Origin: Polaromonas sp. UBA5171
GTDB taxonomy: Bacteria; Pseudomonadota; Gammaproteobacteria; Burkholderiales; Burkholderiaceae_C
Assembly (NCBI GenBank): GCA_002413395.1
Contig: DHWX01000048.1
Location: 1-24,466 of the forward strand
Direction of reading: 5' to 3'
DNA: 24,466 nt
Each line of letters starts with the position of its first letter. Within the stretch, counting starts at the first letter, position 1. Positions 14,862-23,586 of this stretch are shown in pieces. The translations under genes and the position numbers were made by a program. The notes under the pieces are model-generated. The model made no database searches. It saw only the letters and a program-made list of their open reading frames with translations, and was not told the DNA's origin.

Positions 14862-15635
14862 ATGAAAACAATGCCGGCGCAAGCCATCCAGGAAACACAC
14901 GCCTTTACAGACGCAGCGCGTGATGCTGTCTATCGCGCCATTTTTTCCCGCCGCGATGTGCGTGGCCAGTTTTTACCAACACCGGTTCCCGATGAGGTAC
15001 TGAGCCGTGTCCTGACTGCTGCCCACTACGCACCATCGGTGGGTTTCATGCAGCCCTGGAATTTTCTTGTAGTCCAGTCGGACCAAGTCAAGCGCAGGGT
15101 GCATGATGCCTTTGCCGTAGCCCACGCTGAAGCAGGAGACATGTTCGAAGAAGACAAACGCGCTGTCTATCGGACCCTGAAACTGGAAGGCATTCTGGAG
15201 TCGCCCGTCGGCATCTGCATCACCTGCGACCGCGAGCGCAGCGGCCCGGTGGTGGTTGGACGTACCCACATGAAGACCATGGACCTGTACAGCAGCGTGT
15301 GTGCCGTGCAAAACCTGTGGCTGGCAGCGCGAGCCGAGGGTCTGGGTGTCGGCTGGGTCAGCATTTTCCACCAGGCCGACCTACAGGAAGCGCTGGGAAT
15401 TCCGAAGTGCATCACCCCCATCGCTTACCTGTGCGTCGGCTACGTCAGTCACTTCCATGCCAAACCGGAACTGGAAAGTGCTGGATGGCTACCCCGGCTG
15501 CCAATGGAAGACCTGGTGTATTTCAACCAGTGGGGCAATCGTGATGACCAGCAATCCCTGATCGGGCACTTGCGACGCGACCAAGCAATCGCACAGGAAG
15601 CCGGCGCAGCAAGCGTGTCGGCTGCGGCAAAATAG
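14862..15635 (+). CDS. bluB: BluB 5,6-dimethylbenzimidazole synthase, riboswitch-controlled copy
   Basis: This 257-residue flavodestructase converts reduced FMN to dimethylbenzimidazole. It matches canonical BluB closely: AIFSRRDVRGQF with Asp32, HYAPSVGFMQPWNF, TLKLEGILESPVGIC, CDRERSGPVVVGRTH near 125, MDLYSSVCAVQNLWLAARAE, and GVGWVSIF with Ser167. Both Asp32 and Ser167 fall at the same numbers as the functional residues known in Sinorhizobium BluB. The ATG has an aggggaa ribosome site at 14851-14857. It is a single gene behind its own B12 riboswitch and divergent from the main operon. It is paralogous to the gene at 8002-8739 and is the better match to the family, so it is probably the main dimethylbenzimidazole source. 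Confidence 0.93.
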   Translation: MKTMPAQAIQETHAFTDAARDAVYRAIFSRRDVRGQFLPTPVPDEVLSRVLTAAHYAPSVGFMQPWNFLVVQSDQVKRRVHDAFAVAHAEAGDMFEEDKRAVYRTLKLEGILESPVGICITCDRERSGPVVVGRTHMKTMDLYSSVCAVQNLWLAARAEGLGVGWVSIFHQADLQEALGIPKCITPIAYLCVGYVSHFHAKPELESAGWLPRLPMEDLVYFNQWGNRDDQQSLIGHLRRDQAIAQEAGAASVSAAAK

Positions 15636-15936
15636 CCAACGCGTTTTCTTGAGCGTGCGTGCCGTCTTGCTTACAGCATTCTGGTGAGCGCCAAAGGCTT
15701 CAGAGTTGGCTTGAAGTTTGAGTCACTTGACGCGGCAGCCGTGAAGATCGTCAAGGAACTGATCTTCGCGTTCAGCTGCGAAAGCCTCCTGCAAGTGAAC
15801 ATGAATGGTCTTCTCGCTGTTTCCTTTATGGCCATGGTCGATCTTGTTCTTTACAAGTTTGACAATTCCCGTGATCTTCCACTTGCCCTGCACAACAGCA
15901 GGATCCGCCATTCATCTGCAGAAAATTCGGCATGCC
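15636..15936. other. Spacer with no recognisable gene
   Basis: These 301 bases lie between bluB and the end of the convergent CNNM gene and are less GC-rich than the surroundings. A minus-strand frame of 62 codons (15723-15911, MADPAVVQGKWKITG at its start) and a plus-strand GTG frame from 15684 overlap. Neither has a ribosome site or a family match I recognise. A third minus-strand frame ends in SNFKPTLKPLALTRML. The mix suggests a decayed gene or untranslated spacer. No clear terminator was found. Confidence 0.4.
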
Positions 15937-17274
15937 TTACAACTTGGCAGATTCAACTGTGGGACTGGCCAGCACCTTGTCGATGCGTTTGCCATCCAGA
16001 TCAAGAACTTCAAAGCGCCAGCCCGCACATTCAACCTGCTCGCCAGTTTTCAACAAACGACCTGAAACGCTTTGCAGCAGACCAGCCACAGTGTTGTAGC
16101 GCCCACGGTCTTCCTCTGGCAACTCACTGATATCAAGCCGGGCCTTGAGCTCGGAGACTGGCATGACACCGTCAATCAGCCAGCTGCCGTCCCCGCGCGG
16201 GGTCGCCCAGGCGTCCGTCTGCGCGCTGGGTTGCAGCTCGCCGGTGATCGCCTCCAGCATGTCCATCGGCGTCATCAGGCCTTGCACCACACCGTATTCA
16301 TCAACCACAAACACCATTCGGGTGGACTGGGCGCGTAACTGTTCGAGCAGTTCCATGCCGGTGAGTGTTTCAGGCACAAATACCGCCGGGACAGCGTAAG
16401 TGCCAATGCGATCAGCCACCGAGGGTTCTGACTTAGAGGCCAGGCCCGCAGGCAAGGGCTGAATCTGGCCGCGCAAAGCGAGCAGCTTGGCCACATTGAC
16501 CACGCCCACCACATCGTCCAGACTGCCCCGGCATACCGGGTACCACGAGTGGCCGGTAGCGCCTGCCTTGTCAATGGCCTGGGCAACCGTATCGGACACG
16601 TCGAGCCATTCGATATCGGCGCGCGGCAGCATCAGCGAGGTCAACAAGCGGTCGTCGAGCAAAAACACGTTTTGCACCATCCTGTGCTCGTGCTCTTCGA
16701 TCAGGCCGGCGTCGCGCCCCTCTTCCAGACTGGCGACAATTTCCTCTTCGGTGACAGCCCGACTGGCATCGTTGTCAACGCGCAAGAGTTGAAGTACCGC
16801 GTGGGTGCTGATCGAAAGCAGCGTGACAAAAGGCTTGGCGATACTGGCGACCCACATCATGGGCCGCGACACCAGTCGCGACACGGTTTCAGGATAAAGC
16901 TGGCCAATGCGCTTGGGCACCAGTTCACCAAACACAATGGTGATGAAGGTAATTGCCGTGATCACCAGCGCCGTGGCGGAGATGTCGGCAGCACGGGGCG
17001 GAGCGCCCAGAGCCTGAATCCAGACCGAGACCCCCTTGCTGAAAGCCGCTTCGCCAATAATGCCGTTGAGCATGCCGATGGAAGTAATGCCCACCTGCAC
17101 CGACGACAGGAATTGCGTGGGGTTGCCCAGCAGGCCCAGGGCCGCTTGCGCGCCCTTGTCCCCCGATTCGGCCATCGCGTTCAGTCGGGCCTTGCGGCTG
17201 GATGCAAGGGCCATCTCCGACATGGCAAACACGCCATTGAGCAGGGTCAAAAAAGCAATCAGCAGGAAGTCCAT
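15937..17274 (-). CDS. CNNM/CorC-type (HlyC) membrane protein with CBS pair
   Basis: This is a 445-residue inner-membrane protein of the family once annotated as hemolysins and now linked to Mg/Co efflux or membrane divalent-cation homeostasis. The N-terminal DUF21/CNNM domain (about 1-190) begins MDFLLIAFLTLLNGVFAMSE, contains SSVQVGITSIGMLNGIIGE and has three to four helices with FGELVPKRIGQLYPE. A CBS pair follows (about 210-340; LMLPRADIEWLDVSD, MVFVVDEYGVVQGLMTPMD). A C-terminal CorC/HlyC domain (about 355-440) has YNTVAGLLQ and CAGWRFEVLDLDGKRIDKVL. An in-frame stop lies just upstream of the ATG at 17274, so the start is well fixed. The start codon is only 24 bp from that of apaH on the other strand. 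Confidence 0.9.
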   Translation of the reverse strand: MDFLLIAFLTLLNGVFAMSEMALASSRKARLNAMAESGDKGAQAALGLLGNPTQFLSSVQVGITSIGMLNGIIGEAAFSKGVSVWIQALGAPPRAADISATALVITAITFITIVFGELVPKRIGQLYPETVSRLVSRPMMWVASIAKPFVTLLSISTHAVLQLLRVDNDASRAVTEEEIVASLEEGRDAGLIEEHEHRMVQNVFLLDDRLLTSLMLPRADIEWLDVSDTVAQAIDKAGATGHSWYPVCRGSLDDVVGVVNVAKLLALRGQIQPLPAGLASKSEPSVADRIGTYAVPAVFVPETLTGMELLEQLRAQSTRMVFVVDEYGVVQGLMTPMDMLEAITGELQPSAQTDAWATPRGDGSWLIDGVMPVSELKARLDISELPEEDRGRYNTVAGLLQSVSGRLLKTGEQVECAGWRFEVLDLDGKRIDKVLASPTVESAKL

Positions 17275-17298
17275 GAGTCCGGGGGCAGAATAAACACC

Positions 17299-18147
17299 AT
17301 GTCACTTTACTGTATCGGCGATCTGCAGGGTTGCAACGCCCCATTTCAGTGTCTGCTGGAGAAGATCAATTTTTCCCCGAGCCGCGACACCCTGTACCTG
17401 TTGGGCGACCTGGTCAACCGTGGGCCGGACTCGCTCGGCGTGCTGCGCAGCCTGAGCGCGCTGGGCGACGCGGCGCACTGCCTGCTCGGCAACCACGACC
17501 TGCACCTGCTGGCGCTGTGGCAAGGTGTGCACCATCCAGGCCGCAAGGATACCGTGGAAAACGTGTTGCGGGCGCCGGACTGTCAGGCGCTGATGGACTG
17601 GTTGCGGCATCGCGCCATGGCCCTTCACCGCCACGGCTGGCTGATGGTGCATGCGGGCGTGCTGCCGCAATGGAGTGCTGTGCAAGCCCTGGCGCTGGCC
17701 ACAGAGGTGGAACAGGTGCTGCGGGGGCCTGACCTGAAAGGTTTTTTGAGCGCAATGTATGGCAACGCGCCCACCCAGTGGCATGACAGGCTTGAAGGAG
17801 CCGACCGGCTGAGAGTGATTGTGAATGCACTCACGCGACTGCGGTTTTGCACGCAGGAAGGGGTTATGGAGTTCACCAGCAGCGAAGGCGCCAGCGGCGC
17901 GCCCCACGGCTACATGCCGTGGTTTGAAGTGCCAGGACGGGCGACCCAAGGCACACCCATGGCTTTTGGGCATTGGTCCACCCTGGCCGCAGACGCGAGA
18001 ACGACCACAGGCTTGCGGCACAACGTCTTGCCGCTGGACACCGGCTGCGTTTGGGGCGGTTGCCTGACCGCTGCCAGGCTGGGGCTCGTAGCAGGCGAGT
18101 TTGAGCTGATTCAGGTGAAGTGCGAACAGGCGCAAAAGCCTGCTTGA
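17299..18147 (+). CDS. apaH: Symmetrical bis(5'-nucleosyl)-tetraphosphatase
   Basis: ApaH hydrolyses diadenosine tetraphosphate to two ADP and also removes Np4 caps from RNA. It is a 282-residue calcineurin-like metallophosphatase with the full motif series: YCIGDLQGC (GDxxG) at residues 4-12, LLGDLVNRGPDS (GDxxNRG) near 35, LLGNHDLHLL (GNHD) near 63, WLMVHAGVLPQW near 115, and GHWSTLAA near 225. The open frame continues upstream to 16549, but that part is antisense to the CNNM gene, so ATG 17299 is chosen. A gggggcag site lies about ten bases upstream. It is divergent from the CNNM gene with a very short shared leader. Confidence 0.94.
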   Translation: MSLYCIGDLQGCNAPFQCLLEKINFSPSRDTLYLLGDLVNRGPDSLGVLRSLSALGDAAHCLLGNHDLHLLALWQGVHHPGRKDTVENVLRAPDCQALMDWLRHRAMALHRHGWLMVHAGVLPQWSAVQALALATEVEQVLRGPDLKGFLSAMYGNAPTQWHDRLEGADRLRVIVNALTRLRFCTQEGVMEFTSSEGASGAPHGYMPWFEVPGRATQGTPMAFGHWSTLAADARTTTGLRHNVLPLDTGCVWGGCLTAARLGLVAGEFELIQVKCEQAQKPA

Positions 18148-18249
18148 ACCCGTGAAGCTGAAGAATCGGGTTACGCTGCGCTAGGCCGATCTACTGATTG
18201 CCTCATGCGCTTCGTCCGTTGACCGAGGATCATGCGTGATTCAACTATT

Positions 18250-20421
18250 TCAGTCATAGAACGCCAGTTGAATCACTTGGTCTTCCAACTGCTTGCGTTC
18301 GGTGATTTTCCTGGTTATCTGGTTAAGGCGACGAGAAACTCACACCGCAAGTCTTCCAACTGCTTGCGTTCGGTGATTTCCCTGGTTATGCCATGGTACC
18401 CAGTAATCGTGCCGTGCGCGTCACGCTCGGGTTTGGAAAGAACTTCTCCCCATAACAGCCTGCCGTCCTTGCAGCGATGTTGTGCCTCGAAGGTTATAAA
18501 GCCGCTCTGAGTTCTGTTCTGTTCAGAATTCGGCCCCTGTCGCATCATTTCCGTGACGACTGCAACCCCCTCTTCGGTGAACATTTCAAAAACATGGTGG
18601 CCGATCACCTCGTCTGCCCGGTAGCCTCGCAACCGCGCGTCCGCCGGGCTGATATAGGTGATATGAAGATCGCGGTCCGTCTTCCACACCACATCGGATA
18701 CATCCTCTGTCAGCAGGCGATAGAGGGCCTCGCTGTCACGCAGCTTTTCTGCAGCAATACTTTTCTCAATAGCGATGCTGGCCAGACGTGCTGATTGTTC
18801 GATGATGGAAATTTCGAATTCCACAGGCGTGTGCGCTTCCTGGTGATAGATTGCAAAATGTGCCCAGCACTTGACCCGATGAGGAACGGATAGGCTGCGA
18901 CCAGCAAGCACCCAATCCAGCGCTGGCTGCGAGTTCTTTGTAGGGCGCCCAATAGGGATGGGTCGCGATGTCCTCAACAATGACACGCTCCCCGGAAAAG
19001 GCAGTCGTTCCACAGGAGCCAGCACCGATGCCGATTTCAATGCCGGCGATGGCTGCGTTATAAAAGTCAGGCAGGCTGGGTGCCACACCCTTGCCGAGAT
19101 GCTGGCCTTCACTATCGAGCAGCAAGATGCTGCACAACATCGCGGGATGGAGTTGCTCCACTCCCAACACAATGGCTTCAAGAATGCTGGAGAGTGGATC
19201 ATCTCCGGCCAGCAACTCCAGCGTATGACTGCGAAATTGTTCGTACTGTTCGGCCTGCTTGCGCTCGGTGATGTCGATGTAGCTGGTGACGAAACCACCG
19301 CTGGGGATGGGCGTGCCGCGAATTTCAAGCCAGCGCCCGTTTGGCCGCGCACGCTCGATATGGTGAGCCTGGAAATTCTGGGCGCGCGCGACAACGCCCT
19401 GTATCTGCTCTTCCGTATTGCCCGGGCCATATTCACCCCGGTTGGCGTTGAAGCGGGCAAGTTCTTCGAAATGGACCCAGCCCTTCGCGAACAGGGCGTG
19501 CGGAAAATCGAGCAACTCCTTGAACTGGTCGTTGTAGGCGGTGAACCTGAGATCGGTGTCGCACAGCGAGATGCCGCCAGGAAAATTGTCGATGATGGTT
19601 TTCATCACGTCGCGCTGGCGCGTCAGCTGTTCTTCGCTGCGCTTCTGGTCCGTGATGTCCGTGTAGGTTGTGACAAATCCCGATATTTCGCCGCCGGATG
19701 TGAACGGAAAACCTTCCACCAGGACAGTACGCCCACCCGTCAGTTGCCGCTCAAAACGGTGCGGCAGAAATTCGCGGGCGCGCGCAACGATGGACTGCAC
19801 CTGCTCTTCGGGATCACCTGGACCGTAATCGCCGCGCTTGGCATTGAGGCGGATGAAATCCTCAAAACGGGCGTGCGCAAACACCATGCTTTGCGGGAAG
19901 TTGAGAATCTCGTGAAAGCGCCGGTTCCAGAGGATGAGGCGGAGATCCTTGTCGATGACGCTGACTCCCTGCGGAAGTGCATCGAGAAGGGCCTGCAATT
20001 GCGTGATGACGTTTTCGTGATCGGCTTCGCGATGTTTCTCGTTCGTGATGTCCTGGAAGGTGCCGGCAAACCGGAGCGGACCCTGGTCAAGCTCGATCGG
20101 GGCTCCCCGAACGACGATGTAAGCGTGCTTGCCGTCGCCGCTCGCGAGTTTAAGTTCGATAGTGAGTGCCAGGCGCTTGGCAACGGCCTGATCGAGGGCG
20201 ATCTGAAGGCGCTTGTGCTCGATGTCACACAAGGCGCCCATGAACGAGCGGGGGGAATTGAAAGGAGCGCCGACGATAGAAGCCAGAAGATCCAGCGAAG
20301 CTTCGGGCAGAGACATTGACTGGTCTGCGGGATCGTATTCCCAGTAGCCGATGCGGCCGACGCGCTGGATGAAATCCAGTTGCCGACGTTCGATGCAGTC
20401 GTCGCAGGTAATCGCTTTCAT
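18250..20421 (-). pseudogene. PAS/GAF multi-sensor, frameshifted, output domain lost
   Basis: The start at 20421 has a ggggaaaa ribosome site. Domains in order are PAS1 (about 17-130, ending GTFQDITNEK), PAS2 (about 140-262, LDALPQGVSVIDKDLRLILW), PAS3 (about 268-390, IDNFPGGISLCDTDLRFTAY), GAF (about 395-535, LCSILLLDSEGQHLGKGV), and PAS4 (YRLLTEDVSDVVWKTDRDLH). The frame breaks in an A4/T4 run at 18855-18858. Removing one base rejoins GQVLGTF to AIYHQEAHTPVEFE and restores the GAF domain. PAS4 ends in ITERKQLED and a stop at 18315. A 71-bp duplication then repeats ITRKITERKQLED, followed by QVIQLAFYD and TGA at 18250. That is the usual lead-in to GGDEF, but no GGDEF or other output domain follows. 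It is probably a dead cyclic-di-GMP signalling gene. Confidence 0.8.
18281..18389. repeat. 38-bp direct repeat, 71 bp apart
   Basis: tcttccaactgcttgcgttc followed by ggtgattttcctggttat at 18281-18318 recurs with one mismatch at 18352-18389. On the minus strand both encode ITRxITERKQLED, the PAC tail of a PAS domain. The 71-bp offset is not a multiple of three, so the second copy is out of frame. This looks like a tandem duplication at the edge of the lost output domain. Confidence 0.8.
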
Positions 20422-20617
20422 GCTTTTCCCCCGGGTCGGACAGGAACCTATTCGGTCACTGACAGTTGTACCGCCCTCAAGCTGACCGATTTTTCTCGCC
20501 TAGTACGTTGGCATCAGGGGCGGGTTCAAGTACTAAAGTACAACGCTATGGCTTGAGTGTAGCGGTTCAAGATCGAATTATTCAAGTATTCCAGAATAAG
20601 GCACGGTTGAAGACCGA

Positions 20618-20881
20618 ATGTCGAAACCCACCAAAGAAGCCCTACTTGAGCCGGAGAGATTTGAACTTAAGCCGAAGTCCGGTGGAGGGCTCCTTAGCTA
20701 TGAGGTCTGGGGGTATGTCGAAGGGGACAAGACCGTGGCAACCAGATACAACTTGACCTGCATCAACCACGCGATTCACCAGGGTAACAACGGGCCGTTG
20801 GAAATGCGACCGTCCCCAATGCAGTGGAAACTCGACCACGGTTACTCGACTTACCGAAATCGGCCCAAAAGCGGTCTCTGA
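20618..20881 (+). pseudogene. Truncated small protein of unknown role
   Basis: The first 58 or so codons (MSKPTKEALLEPERFELKP, then GGGLLSYEVWGYVEGDKTV, then TRYNLTCINHAIHQGNNG) read like the N-terminal half of a small single-domain protein of about 100 residues. I recall similar unannotated proteins that continue after the final NNG with a GYDNAHG-type, His-rich half. Here that half is replaced by unrelated residues to the stop at 20881. The family link is memory only. No convincing ribosome site is present. The surrounding 20422-20617 and 20882-20923 hold no other gene; an inverted repeat, gtact-aa-agtac, occurs near 20530. Confidence 0.4.
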
Positions 20882-20923
20882 ATGGGTCAGTTTTCGGTCG
20901 GCGTCAACAGCAGGTGTTCCCCG

Positions 20924-21826
20924 CTAGGCTGCGCGAGCGGCGGCCTCATCCGACCAGGCGCGCGCCACGCTGGCTGACAGCAACAGCACGGCGGATGAGA
21001 AATAAATCCACATCAAAATGACCACCAGCGAGCCGGCCGCACCGTAGGCCGACACCACCGCAGCGGTGGACAGGTAAATGGCCATCAGGTACTTGCCGAC
21101 TTCGAACAGAATGGCACCCACGGCCGAACCCATCACCAGATAGCGCAAGGCGGGCTTGGGCCCGATGCTCATTTTCATGAGGGACACAAATAGCGCGACG
21201 CCAAAACCGAACGACGCCACTTCATTGAGAACCCAGGCGATTTTTTCGAAGGGCAAATAACTGCCAGCCCAGCCCGACACCAGGCTTAAAAAGGTTGACA
21301 CCGCCAGTGACACCAGAAGAAGAAACCCAAACGCCAGGATGTAGGCAACGCCGCGCAATCGCAAGGAGGCGCTGCGCCACCACTTCTGCCGGGGTGCCTG
21401 GCCGCTTCCCTGCCGCCACAAGCGCTCAAACGCATCCTGCAACTCTGCAAACACACCGGTAGCCCCAAAGAGCAGCAGCCCGAACGCGAACAGGGAGGCG
21501 GTGATGCCTTGCGACGGTTGCTGCGCGCTGGAAAGCGCCTGCTGAACCACGCGCGCGCCTTGCGCGCCGATCACGCTGCGAATCTGGTCAACCAGACTGG
21601 TTTCGATATAGCTGCGATCCAGCCACCAGCCGAGCACCGCCACCATCAAGACAAGTAGCGGAGCCAGGCTGAGAATGCCGTAGAAAGACATCGCCGCGCT
21701 CATGCGCAGGCCGTCGGCATCCACCCACTGATTCACGGCGCGCCACAAGAGAGAATAAATTTGCTTGAGAGCGGTGCGTGCAAGTACTGGCAAGGCGTTG
21801 ATGCGTTGGGCAAGTGGAGTCATCAT
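20924..21826 (-). CDS. YihY/BrkB-family inner-membrane protein
   Basis: This 300-residue membrane protein belongs to the YihY/BrkB family, once misnamed ribonuclease BN. Its biochemical role is unsettled. Family landmarks are AMSFYGILSLAPLLVLMVAV near residue 45, GVFAELQDAFERLW near 125, a central helix pair, and VSAYGAAGSLVVILMWIYFS followed by SSAVLLLSASVARAW at the C-terminus. About six membrane helices are visible. Two Met codons stand at the start, and ATG 21826 is used. It lies 122 bp downstream of the rhlE stop on the same strand, so it could be read from rhlE or from its own promoter. No terminator is evident between them. Confidence 0.88.
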   Translation of the reverse strand: MMTPLAQRINALPVLARTALKQIYSLLWRAVNQWVDADGLRMSAAMSFYGILSLAPLLVLMVAVLGWWLDRSYIETSLVDQIRSVIGAQGARVVQQALSSAQQPSQGITASLFAFGLLLFGATGVFAELQDAFERLWRQGSGQAPRQKWWRSASLRLRGVAYILAFGFLLLVSLAVSTFLSLVSGWAGSYLPFEKIAWVLNEVASFGFGVALFVSLMKMSIGPKPALRYLVMGSAVGAILFEVGKYLMAIYLSTAAVVSAYGAAGSLVVILMWIYFSSAVLLLSASVARAWSDEAAARAA

Positions 21827-21948
21827 CCGGACAGCTTAGCAAGATTGCCTTTGGCCCGGCACCGGACAGTTCCGTAACTCACCGTAGGCGTGGGCCGACG
21901 GCATGCAAAGCAAAGAAACCAGCCTGAAAAACCGAAAAAACTTCGTCT

Positions 21949-23418
21949 TCAGTGACTGGTCTGGAATAGTGCAGCGACTCTTTTTTTCGGCTTGATATTG
22001 GCAGACACACCGCTGCGGGCAGGACTGGCTTTGGCTGCGGCTTCCCAGGCCGGCTGCGTTTCCGTGGGAGCGCTGGGCTCATAAGGTTGGTCAAAAAACG
22101 GGTCACGGGACGTGGCCGGCTGACGCTGCGGCGTATAGTCGCGGCGCTCACGGGGCTCGCGCCGGTCACGCGGGGCGCGGGCGTCAAGACGCTCACCGCC
22201 GTCTGCACCCTCGCCTTCGCGGTACATGCGGCGGCCGTCATTGATGCGCCCCTGTTCCTTGATGCGGGGACCGTCTTCGTCAAACTCGATGGGCTCCAGC
22301 TCGATTTTGGTGTTTAACAGCTTTTCGATATCGGCCACCAAACGGTTGTCGCTGCTGGCCACAAAACTCACGGCCAGCCCCGCTGCACCAGCCCGGCCGG
22401 TGCGCCCAATGCGATGGATATAGTCTTCGGCATTGAAGGGCACGTCAAAGTTGAACACCGCCGGCACATCCTTGATATCCAAGCCGCGAGCGGCCACGTC
22501 GGTGCAGACCAGCAAATCGACCTCGCCACTTTTGAAGGCCTCAAGGGCCTTCAGGCGCTCGTCCTGACTTTTGTCGCCATGCAGCGCTGTGGTCTTGAGA
22601 CCTTCGCGTTCCAGCGAGCGGGCCAGGCGCGCGCAGCCCAGTTTGCTGTTGACAAAGACAAAAGCCTGCTTCATGCCACGTTGGCGCAGGATCTGGTGCA
22701 GTGCGTGGCGCTTGTCGTCAGCACCCACGCTGTAGAAATGCTGCTCTACCGTCGAAGCCGCAGCGTTGGAACGCGCCACTTCAATCGTCACCGGGTCTTG
22801 CAGGTAGCTCGACGCCAGGCGTTTGATTTCGGGGGAAAAGGTGGCTGAAAACAGCAGCGTGATGCGCTGCTTGGGCAGATAGCTCAGAATGCGCTGCAAA
22901 TCTGGCAAGAAACCGATATCCAGCATGCGATCGGCCTCGTCGAGCACCACATATTCGACCTGATTAAGCACGGTATTTTTGGCCTCAATATGGTCCAGCA
23001 AGCGACCCGGCGTGGCCACCAGCACCTCGACACCTTTTTTGAGTTCAAGCGTTTGCGGTTTCATGTCCATGCCGCCAAACACCACCATGCTGCGAAGGTT
23101 GGTGTACTTGGCGTAGAGCTTGACCTGCTCGGCCACCTGGACGGCCAGTTCACGCGTCGGCAGCAGAACTAGCGCACGCACCGGATGGCGCGCCGGCGAA
23201 GTCGAGGTGTTCTCGTGCTGCATCATGCGTTGCAGCAGGGGCAGCGTGAAAGCAGCCGTTTTGCCGGTGCCGGTCTGTGCGGCGCCCATCACGTCCTTGC
23301 CCTGCAAAACCACCGGAATGGCCTGCTCCTGGATCGGTGTCATGGATTCGTAGCCCATGTCGGCCACGGCTCGGGCCAGCGGCTCTGCCAGCGAAAGATT
23401 CGAAAAGGAAGATGTCAT
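21949..23418 (-). CDS. rhlE: DEAD-box ATP-dependent RNA helicase, RhlE-like
   Basis: This 489-residue RNA helicase is likely involved in RNA remodelling, ribosome assembly or degradosome work, often at low temperature. All core motifs are present: Q-motif FSNLSLAEPLARAV...TPIQEQAIP, motif I AQTGTGKT near 50, Ia PTRELAVQ, Ib TPGRL, motif II DEAD (VVLDEADRMLD) near 160, motif III SAT, IV FVFVNSK, V TDVAARGLDI and VI HRIGRTGRAG near 330. After residue 385 a basic, Arg/Glu/Asp-rich disordered tail (DRREPRERRDYTP) ends in KPKKRVAALF, typical of RhlE tails that bind RNA. It starts 15 bp downstream of a T-rich leader with only a weak ribosome site. Confidence 0.92.
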   Translation of the reverse strand: MTSSFSNLSLAEPLARAVADMGYESMTPIQEQAIPVVLQGKDVMGAAQTGTGKTAAFTLPLLQRMMQHENTSTSPARHPVRALVLLPTRELAVQVAEQVKLYAKYTNLRSMVVFGGMDMKPQTLELKKGVEVLVATPGRLLDHIEAKNTVLNQVEYVVLDEADRMLDIGFLPDLQRILSYLPKQRITLLFSATFSPEIKRLASSYLQDPVTIEVARSNAAASTVEQHFYSVGADDKRHALHQILRQRGMKQAFVFVNSKLGCARLARSLEREGLKTTALHGDKSQDERLKALEAFKSGEVDLLVCTDVAARGLDIKDVPAVFNFDVPFNAEDYIHRIGRTGRAGAAGLAVSFVASSDNRLVADIEKLLNTKIELEPIEFDEDGPRIKEQGRINDGRRMYREGEGADGGERLDARAPRDRREPRERRDYTPQRQPATSRDPFFDQPYEPSAPTETQPAWEAAAKASPARSGVSANIKPKKRVAALFQTSH

Positions 23419-23520
23419 TTAGCTTTCTATTGTCGCACTTTGAACGAAATGACCCATTTTTCCGCTCAAACAGCGCTCCAGTGTCCATGGAGTCCGCGCG
23501 CCAGGAATTTTAAAAAGCAC

Positions 23521-23586
23521 TAATTGCTACCATAATAATAGCATTCCATGCCCGTTCAATATGGATAAAAGTTCTATTATTCTATA
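23521..23586. repeat. AT-rich interspersed repeat with inverted ends
   Basis: taattgctaccataataata followed by gcattccatgcccgttcaat and atggataaaagttctattat form an AT-rich block in a GC-rich region. The arms aataatag (23534-23541) and ctattatt (23574-23581) are inverted repeats. The cccgttcaatatggataa core resembles a dispersed Comamonadaceae repeat I remember and is a diverged relative of the copy inside cobS. It touches the stop codon of the metallopeptidase gene and may act as a hairpin at its 3' end. Confidence 0.5.

Noticed and set aside
16549..17298. Upstream extension of apaH
   Set aside because: It is antisense to the CNNM gene. The GDLQGC motif must sit at the N-terminus, which fits ATG 17299.
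18147..18172. Possible terminator after apaH (aacccg/cgggtt)
   Set aside because: The stem is only 6 bp with a 14-base loop and no T-tract.
18958..20319. Plus-strand 453-codon open frame
   Set aside because: It is antisense to the PAS/GAF sensor, which shows clear domain repeats. No family features are seen in the plus frame.
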